Below, piece by piece: positions 8,201 to 11,670 of a DNA stretch of 11,670 nucleotides. Each line of letters starts with the position of its first letter. The stretch's first letter is position 1. The translations under genes were made by a program, and so were the position numbers. Under the pieces are notes generated by a model. It saw nothing but the letters and a program-made list of their open reading frames with translations, did no database searches and was not told the DNA's origin. The DNA lies in NCBI GenBank assembly GCA_039545355.1, contig BCJJ01000128.1, forward strand, positions 1-11,670. Reading direction: 5' to 3'. This DNA comes from Trichosporon coremiiforme (lineage: Eukaryota > Basidiomycota > Tremellomycetes > Trichosporonales > Trichosporonaceae).

Positions 8201-9973
8201 GGTGAGCTCCGCGGTCTCGCCACTCTCACCAACGTCCTCAACATGCTCAAGCACCAGAAGATTGACCTCGACAAGCTCTCCAAGACCATGTCTGTTGAGC
8301 AGCTCAAGGAGCACCTGACCGAGATCATCGACGGCTGCTGGGACATGATGGAGGAGAAGAAGAAGAAGGACGGCGGCCAGGTCAACCTGGAGCGTGGCTA
8401 CGCCACTATCCCCCTTCCTGGTATCGATGTTCCGTTCCACTCGCGCTACCTGTGGCCCGGTGTCCTGTCGTTCCGCAACTATCTCATCAAGAAGATCGAC
8501 CCGGAGCACCTCAACCCCGACCGTCTCGTCGACAAGTACATCCCCAACCTTATCGCCGAGCCCTTCGAGGTCACCAAGGAGTACGTCCAGAAGATTTACG
8601 ACGAGACCAACTCGCCCCGCATGGAGTCTGTCCTCAAGGGCTGGGAGTCCGAGTCTTGGGCTTCGCCCCAGAACCGCCAGCGCCTTGCGTACAACATCCT
8701 GACCGAGTGTCTCGCGTACCAGTTCGCCTCTCCCGTGCGCTGGATCGAGACCCAGGACGTTCTCTTCCAGACGGCCAAGTTCGAGCGCTTCATCGAGGTC
8801 GGCCCCGGCCCCGTCCTCTCGGGCATGGCGACCCGTACCCTCAAGGCCAAGTACGAGGCTCAGGACGGTGCCCGCTCCCTCAAGCGCGCCATCTTCTGCC
8901 ACGCCAAGAACCACAAGGAGGTCTACTACGCGTTCGAGGACGAGGCCGCCGAGGAGGCTCCCGCCGCCGGTGGTGACGAGGCCCCCAAGGTGGCCGCTCC
9001 GGCCCCCACTGCTGCGCCCGTCGCCGCCCCTGTCGCTGCCCCCGCTGCCTCTGCCGGCCCCGCCCAGCAGGTCGAGGACGCTCCCCCCAAGGCCGTCGAC
9101 ACTGTCCGTGTCATTGTCGCGCAGAAGCTCAAGAAGCAGGCCGGCGACATCCCGCTGTCCAAGTCGCTCAAGGAGCTCTCTGGCGGCAAGTCGACTCTGC
9201 AGAACGAGATTCTCGGCGACCTGCAGACCGAGTTCGCCTCCGCCCCGGAGAAGGGTGAGGACCTCCCTCTCGACGAGCTTGGTGCCGCTCTCTCTGTTGG
9301 CTACTCGAACCTCGGCAAGCACTCGATGGGTCTCACCAACCGCATGATCGCTTCCAAGTTCCCTGGTGGCTTCAACATCTCTGCCGCGCGCAACCACCTG
9401 AACAAGACCTGGGGTCTTGGTCCTCAGCGCTCGGACGCCGCGCTCTTCTTCGGTATCCTCTCCGAGCCGCCCAAGCGTCTCGGCTCCGAGGCCGAGGCCA
9501 AGGCGTTCCTCGACTCGATCGCGCAGTCGTACGCCTCGTACTCTGGCATCACCCTGTCTACTGGCGGCGGTGCTACCGGTGGCGGCGGCGGTGGTGGCGG
9601 TGCCGTCATGAACAGCGAGGAGTTCGACAAGTTCGTCGCCAAGCAGGCCGAGCACGTCGAGCGCGAGATCGAGCTGCTCCACCGCTACCTCGACCGCGAT
9701 GGACGTGCCGGCGAGAAGAAGGCTGAGAACCACAAGGCTGAGGCCGAGGCGCTCCAGGCCAAGCTCGACGCGATCAAGCTTGAGCACGGCGACGCCTACA
9801 TCGACGGTATCGCCCCCATCTTCTCGCCCCTCAAGGCGCGCACCTTTGACTCGTCCTGGAACTGGGCCCGCCAGTCCTCGCTCCAGCTCTGGTACGACAT
9901 CATCCACGGTCGTCTCGACCCGAGCACGATTTTCGAGTCCGAGCCGAGGTACCGCCCTACTGAGCGTTCCTAA
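2281..9973 (+). CDS. FAS1: Fatty acid synthase beta-type chain extended through the acyl carrier protein (AT-ER-DH-MPT-ACP)
   Basis: Cytosolic fungal type I FAS chain for C16/C18 acyl-CoA synthesis; CDS = join(2281..2835, 2888..3779, 3852..9973), 2522 aa. Visible motifs: N-terminal TRPLVLHS as in yeast Fas1; acetyltransferase GHSQG with nucleophile Ser294, His448, FGPGG 524-528; enoyl reductase VPGMTP 605-610 and WTGGRAGGHHS 746-756 (His754 is the likely catalytic His); dehydratase GDFNPIH 1588-1594 (Asp1589, His1594); MPT start FTGQGSQE 1696-1703, GHSLGE with Ser1839, malonyl-binding Arg1865, His2012. From about 2085 the sequence matches the N-terminus of the yeast alpha subunit (LAYQFASPVRWIETQD at 2103), then an Ala/Pro linker 2178-2231, ACP 2233-2385 with Ser2263 in GGKST, a Gly-rich linker 2387-2399, and ARTFDSSWNW 2478-2487. 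There is no KR, KS or PPT domain. The start has A at -3 and G at +4 and is the first ATG after 1633. Yeast Fas1 is about 2050 aa, so roughly 430 residues are extra. Domain calls rest on remembered family motifs, not on a search. Confidence 0.96.
2836..2887 (+). other. FAS intron 1 (52 nt, phase 0)
   Basis: Donor GTGAGT at 2836, branch-point-like CTAAT at 2875-2879, acceptor CAG ending at 2887. Splicing joins GGQGVNE directly to TYFDELQSLF, reproducing the continuous GGQG...YFEEL stretch of yeast Fas1. Without splicing the frame reaches a stop shortly after 3030. Confidence 0.95.
3780..3851 (+). other. FAS intron 2 (72 nt, phase 1, stop-free)
   Basis: Donor GTGAGT at 3780, branch-point-like CTAAC at 3837-3841, acceptor CAG ending at 3851. 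It splits the Gly codon of residue 483. Removal joins IPVYNTEDG to SDMRKTAGSI, matching IPVYDTFDGSDLR in yeast Fas1, which has no insert there. The intron length is a multiple of three and has no in-frame stop, so an ORF caller reads straight through it. Confidence 0.93.
8648..9970 (+). other. Alpha-subunit N-terminal segment fused to the beta chain (MPT completion, linkers, ACP, start of pre-KR helices)
   Basis: This part of the FAS CDS (about residues 2082-2522) corresponds to roughly the first 400 residues of yeast Fas2. In ascomycetes the MPT domain is completed in trans by this segment; here it is covalently continuous with the rest of MPT. GPGP at 2133-2136 belongs to MPT. The Ala/Pro linker at 2178-2231 and the Gly linker (eight consecutive Gly ending at 2399) match in position the two tethers that let the carrier domain swing between active sites. 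The chain ends about 35 residues after ARTFDSSWNW, where the alpha subunit of yeast continues into further helices and the ketoreductase. Confidence 0.9.
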
Positions 9974-9998
9974 ATGCGCTCTTGCTGAGCTAATGCGA

Positions 9999-10060
9999 GC
10001 GAAGCGAGCCTTCGCGAGCCTGCGTAAGCTTGCGCGCCCCGGCACTTCTAGCAGAGTGCC
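9999..10060 (+). other. Three consecutive hairpins in the FAS 3' UTR
   Basis: Starting 25 nt after the stop: GCGAAG/CTTCGC with a 5-nt loop (9999-10015); a 14-nt near-palindrome GCGTAAGCTTGCGC (10022-10035) with one wobble pair; and GGCACT/AGTGCC with an 8-nt loop (10041-10060). They sit between the stop and the poly(A)-signal-like block. The function is unknown; mRNA stability or 3'-end formation are possibilities. Confidence 0.5.
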
Positions 10061-10061
10061 A

Positions 10062-10102
10062 AACATAAAAATATAGATATGTGTGTGTGTGTGTGTGTGT
10101 GT
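10062..10102 (+). terminator. Probable FAS cleavage/polyadenylation region
   Basis: An A/T block, AACATAAAAATATAGATAT, holds an AATAAA-like core and is followed at once by a GT-rich run and then, near 10130, a T-rich stretch. The order A-rich signal then GU-rich element is the usual eukaryotic arrangement around a cleavage site. It lies about 90-130 nt after the stop codon. Confidence 0.5.
10080..10102 (+). repeat. (TG) dinucleotide microsatellite
   Basis: Uninterrupted TG alternation over 23 nt, ended by CTGTCG. The position suggests it may double as the GU-rich downstream element of the FAS poly(A) site. Confidence 0.9.
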
Positions 10103-10412
10103 CTGTCGAGAGAGGTTTTTCCATTCCGTTTTTTTATCTATCTCTATTACATAGAAAAGTGTTTCGTTTAAACAACAAAGGGCGCCCCTTCCCCATTTCT
10201 CCACTCGCATAATGGGGGCCTAAAATGCATCGGGTATAAGACTACATTGTGCTGCACTTGAAACTGGTACTGACTTGCTGGTGGGCTGACTTCTCACTCA
10301 CACTGGCCTGGGCCTCGAACGTATGGGTTGCTGCAATCACGCGGCGGCAGCTAGCCACGAGCCATGCCCGCATCTTTGGCTGCACAGAGTGACAGCGCTT
10401 TGTGCAAGCATT

Positions 10413-10454
10413 GAAGTCATAGCCTGAACTCATTGCCGGAAGTCATAGCCTGCA
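10413..10454 (+). repeat. Two copies of GAAGTCATAGCCTG (third copy upstream of FAS)
   Basis: The 14-mer occurs at 10413-10426 and 10439-10452. The second copy extends to the 15-mer AAGTCATAGCCTGCA (10440-10454), which occurs exactly at 2007-2021 at the upstream end of the FAS leader. Confidence 0.75.
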
Positions 10455-10545
10455 GCCATAGGCTGATGTCGTGCCGCCTCAAGCCGAGCCGGCAAGCAAC
10501 GAACAGAAGGGCAAGGAAGTACGCATGCTGGGGCGCGTGCTGTGT

Positions 10546-10605
10546 AGTGAGCCGGACAGTGAGCTGGGTAGTGAGCTGGGCAGTGAGCTGATGAGTGGGC
10601 TGGGC
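10546..10605 (+). repeat. 12-bp minisatellite, five units
   Basis: Consensus AGTGAGCTGGGY. The units start at 10546, 10558, 10570, 10582 and 10594; the outer units carry one to three substitutions. Because the unit is a multiple of three, it gives artificial periodic peptides in several frames (for example Ser-Glu-Leu-Gly), which explains the ORFs seen here. Confidence 0.85.
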
Positions 10606-10644
10606 GCGGGCTTGGGGGGGCGGGGTTGGAGGCGCGGGCTCGGG

Positions 10645-10866
10645 CGTGGGAGACCTGGAACCTAGCGAGGACAGTCATGCGTTCTGTTCATGGCGAAATG
10701 GTGCCCGGGACCGTGGGAGACTTCCATTCTAGCAAGAGCGTTGGCCGACCCATATTCTCTTCATCGACGAGATGGTGTCGGGGTGCCGAGGACCATGGGG
10801 CACCTTGAATCTAGAGAGAGCGACCTGCGAGACATATCTTCATCGATGTGAACACCCCGTGCGGAC
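10645..10866 (+). repeat. Three diverged tandem copies of a ~70-bp unit
   Basis: Units at 10645-10711, 10712-10793 and 10794-10866 share landmarks in order: CGTGGGAGAC (CATGGGGCAC in the third), CTAG followed by an AG-rich stretch, TTCATCGA (TTCATGG in the first), then a G-rich end in GGAC. By eye the opening 29 bases of units 2 and 3 agree at 20 positions. The units differ by small indels (67, 82 and 73 bp) that are not all multiples of three, which argues against a coding repeat. Confidence 0.55.
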
Positions 10867-10936
10867 TGAAAGGGTGGGCGTTGAAGAGGTCAAGACTGAC
10901 TTAAGGTAGGTACCGAGTCTGCGGTTTCTTAGGTCG

Positions 10937-10975
10937 CCGACGTCCATGCACCTCGGCGGGCGACGAGGACGTCGG
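10937..10975. repeat. 9-bp inverted repeat with a 21-nt loop
   Basis: CCGACGTCC at 10937-10945 and GGACGTCGG at 10967-10975 are perfect complements. Each arm contains the palindrome GACGTC. No associated gene is visible. Confidence 0.6.
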
Positions 10976-11215
10976 AGCAACCCCCCACCGGGAGTGGACG
11001 CCATGGAGGCACTGTCTTCGCCCCGATCCTGGGCCATGCCAGTGATGTGCAGCCAGTGTGCAGAGTTAGTCACGGTCCACATTGCGAATAATGCCAAGGT
11101 TGAACTTCATAGATCCACTTTTATCTTCTTACATCGTCCCACTCCCTTCCTGACAAAGTCTGAGATGCTGGTACAGATGTGGCACAAACGCTGACCTTCC
11201 AAGCTCCGAGCCAAC

Positions 11216-11263
11216 GAGCGCCCTGCAAGGCGCTCACCTCGGACCCTACGGGCCCTCGGTCCG
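11216..11263 (-). other. Two hairpins just downstream of the H-protein stop
   Basis: On the minus-strand transcript the first is CGGACC/GGTCCG with a 12-nt loop (11263-11240), starting 6 nt past the stop; the second is a perfect GAGCGCC/GGCGCTC stem with a 6-nt loop (11235-11216). They would lie in the 3' UTR. I see no clear poly(A) signal next to them. Confidence 0.45.
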
Positions 11264-11269
11264 GACCAC

Positions 11270-11493
11270 TTACTGGCCCTCGCAGTGCGCCTTGTACGCG
11301 TCCTGGTCCATGAGCGAGAGGAACTGAGAGTTCTCGTCGGTCTGGATCTTGGCGAGCCAGCCGTCCTTCTCGGGCGACTTGTTCAGGAGCGACGGCTGGT
11401 CGCCGAGCGCCTCGTTGATCTCGACAATCTTGCCCGACAGCGGGGCGTAGATGTCCGACGCGGCCTTGACCGACTCGACGGCGCCGATGGCCT
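11270..11493 (-). CDS. GCV3: Glycine cleavage system H protein, last coding exon (partial gene)
   Basis: The H protein is the mitochondrial lipoyl carrier that shuttles the aminomethyl group between the P, T and L proteins of glycine decarboxylase. The exon encodes 73 residues plus two bases of a split codon and ends in TAA (11272-11270). Diagnostic stretches are [19 protein letters not shown], in which the lysine codon at 11467-11465 is the lipoylation site, then [22 protein letters not shown], and a C-terminal [16 protein letters not shown] helix, all in family order and spacing. The exon start is set by CAG|AG at 11494/11493 with a CTGAC branch-like site at 11505-11501; further upstream the frame stops resembling the family. 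The N-terminal half, including the mitochondrial targeting sequence, is missing here. It is convergent with FAS. Confidence 0.92.
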
Positions 11494-11670
11494 CTGCATT
11501 GTCAGTGACGAGCTCCGAGCGAAGCGAAGAGCGTGGAGCGTGGTTCGGAATGGACGAGCGGGGAGTAGGGAAGGAAACGGGAACCGGAGGCCGCTCAAAC
11601 GGCAGACATTGCTGGAATTTGGAAGCCGCAAGCTAGCTGTAATCCCCGTGTCCAAAGGAAAGACGGCTCG
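11494..11670 (-). other. H-protein intron (3' part) or unresolved upstream sequence
   Basis: The acceptor CAG ends at 11494, and the DNA rightward lacks any H-protein-like coding in the minus frames. I find no convincing GTRNGT donor before the right edge, so either the intron exceeds 177 nt or a weak donor is used. It also contains CGAGCGAAGCGA, a 12-mer found as well in the FAS 3' UTR at 9997-10008. Confidence 0.5.

Larger units (their letters stand above)
10103..11215. other. Gene-free region between convergent FAS and H-protein genes
   Basis: About 1.1 kb. The ORFs here are short and repeat-derived, and none resembles a known protein to me. The content is repeats: duplicated 13-15-mers near 10413-10454, a 12-bp minisatellite at 10546-10605, three diverged ~70-bp units at 10645-10866 and an inverted repeat at 10937-10975. 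The far right presumably includes the 3' UTR of the minus-strand gene. Confidence 0.6.

Noticed and set aside
9949..9973. Donor-like GAG|GTACCG before the FAS stop, as if the alpha half continued through splicing
   Set aside because: Not a GTGAGT-type donor like the other two introns. No KR/KS-like coding follows up to the antisense H-protein gene, and an ordinary 3' UTR arrangement follows the stop.
3848..10210. 2120-codon open frame antisense to FAS
   Set aside because: It is in exact register with the FAS codons and stays open only because TTA, CTA and TCA are unused. Its composition is a low-complexity mirror of the sense codons and it resembles no protein family.
10430..10808. Short ORFs on both strands across the repeat region, including periodic peptides
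   Set aside because: Periodicity comes from the 12-bp minisatellite; the neighbouring ~70-bp units have non-triplet indels, so a coding role is unlikely.
11383..11655. 90-codon minus-strand ORF overlapping the H-protein exon
   Set aside because: A different frame from the one encoding the lipoyl domain; its Arg/Ser-rich translation is a shadow of the real exon and its intron.
1..11670. tRNA, rRNA, CRISPR arrays, transposons, prophage or bacterial operon signals
   Set aside because: I looked for tRNA B-box sequences, regularly spaced identical repeats and transposase or reverse transcriptase motifs and found none; the gene structure is eukaryotic.

Overview
The window looks like nuclear DNA of a basidiomycete yeast, most likely a tremellomycete (Trichosporonales or a relative). 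The pointers are a GC-rich, strongly C-ending codon bias, short introns (52 and 72 nt) with GTGAGT donors and CTAAY branch points 9-11 nt from the acceptor, a long pyrimidine-rich leader, and protein similarity to fungal type I fatty acid synthase (FAS). The class is an inference from these general traits and is not proven.

The main gene (2281-9973, plus strand, three exons, 2522 codons) encodes a fungal FAS chain. In order it carries the complete beta-subunit set: acetyltransferase, enoyl reductase, dehydratase and malonyl/palmitoyl transferase. It then continues without a break into what is the N-terminus of the alpha subunit in ascomycetes: the piece that completes the malonyl/palmitoyl transferase, an Ala/Pro linker, and the acyl carrier protein with its phosphopantetheine serine. 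It stops in the helical segment before the ketoreductase. Ketoreductase, ketosynthase and phosphopantetheinyl transferase are not in the window and must be encoded elsewhere, so the boundary between the two FAS subunits is displaced relative to yeast.

Region by region: 1-225 is purine-rich on the plus strand and has no ATG on the minus strand below 223; it resembles the pyrimidine-rich leader of a gene transcribed leftward off the window. 226-2006 is a gene-free upstream region with several short candidate regulatory motifs (GATA palindrome, CACGTG palindrome, CCAAT, SRE-like site). About 2007-2280 is the CT-rich FAS leader. 9974-10102 is the FAS 3' UTR, with three small hairpins followed by an A/T-rich poly(A)-signal-like block and a (TG) repeat. 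10103-11269 is gene-free and holds repeats: duplicated 13-15-mers, a 12-bp minisatellite and three diverged copies of a ~70-bp unit. 11270-11493 (minus strand) is the last coding exon of the glycine cleavage system H protein, with its lipoyl lysine; its upstream exons lie in or beyond the right edge.

FAS and the H-protein gene are convergent. I see no operon-like link between them: FAS acts in the cytosol, and the H protein acts in mitochondria.
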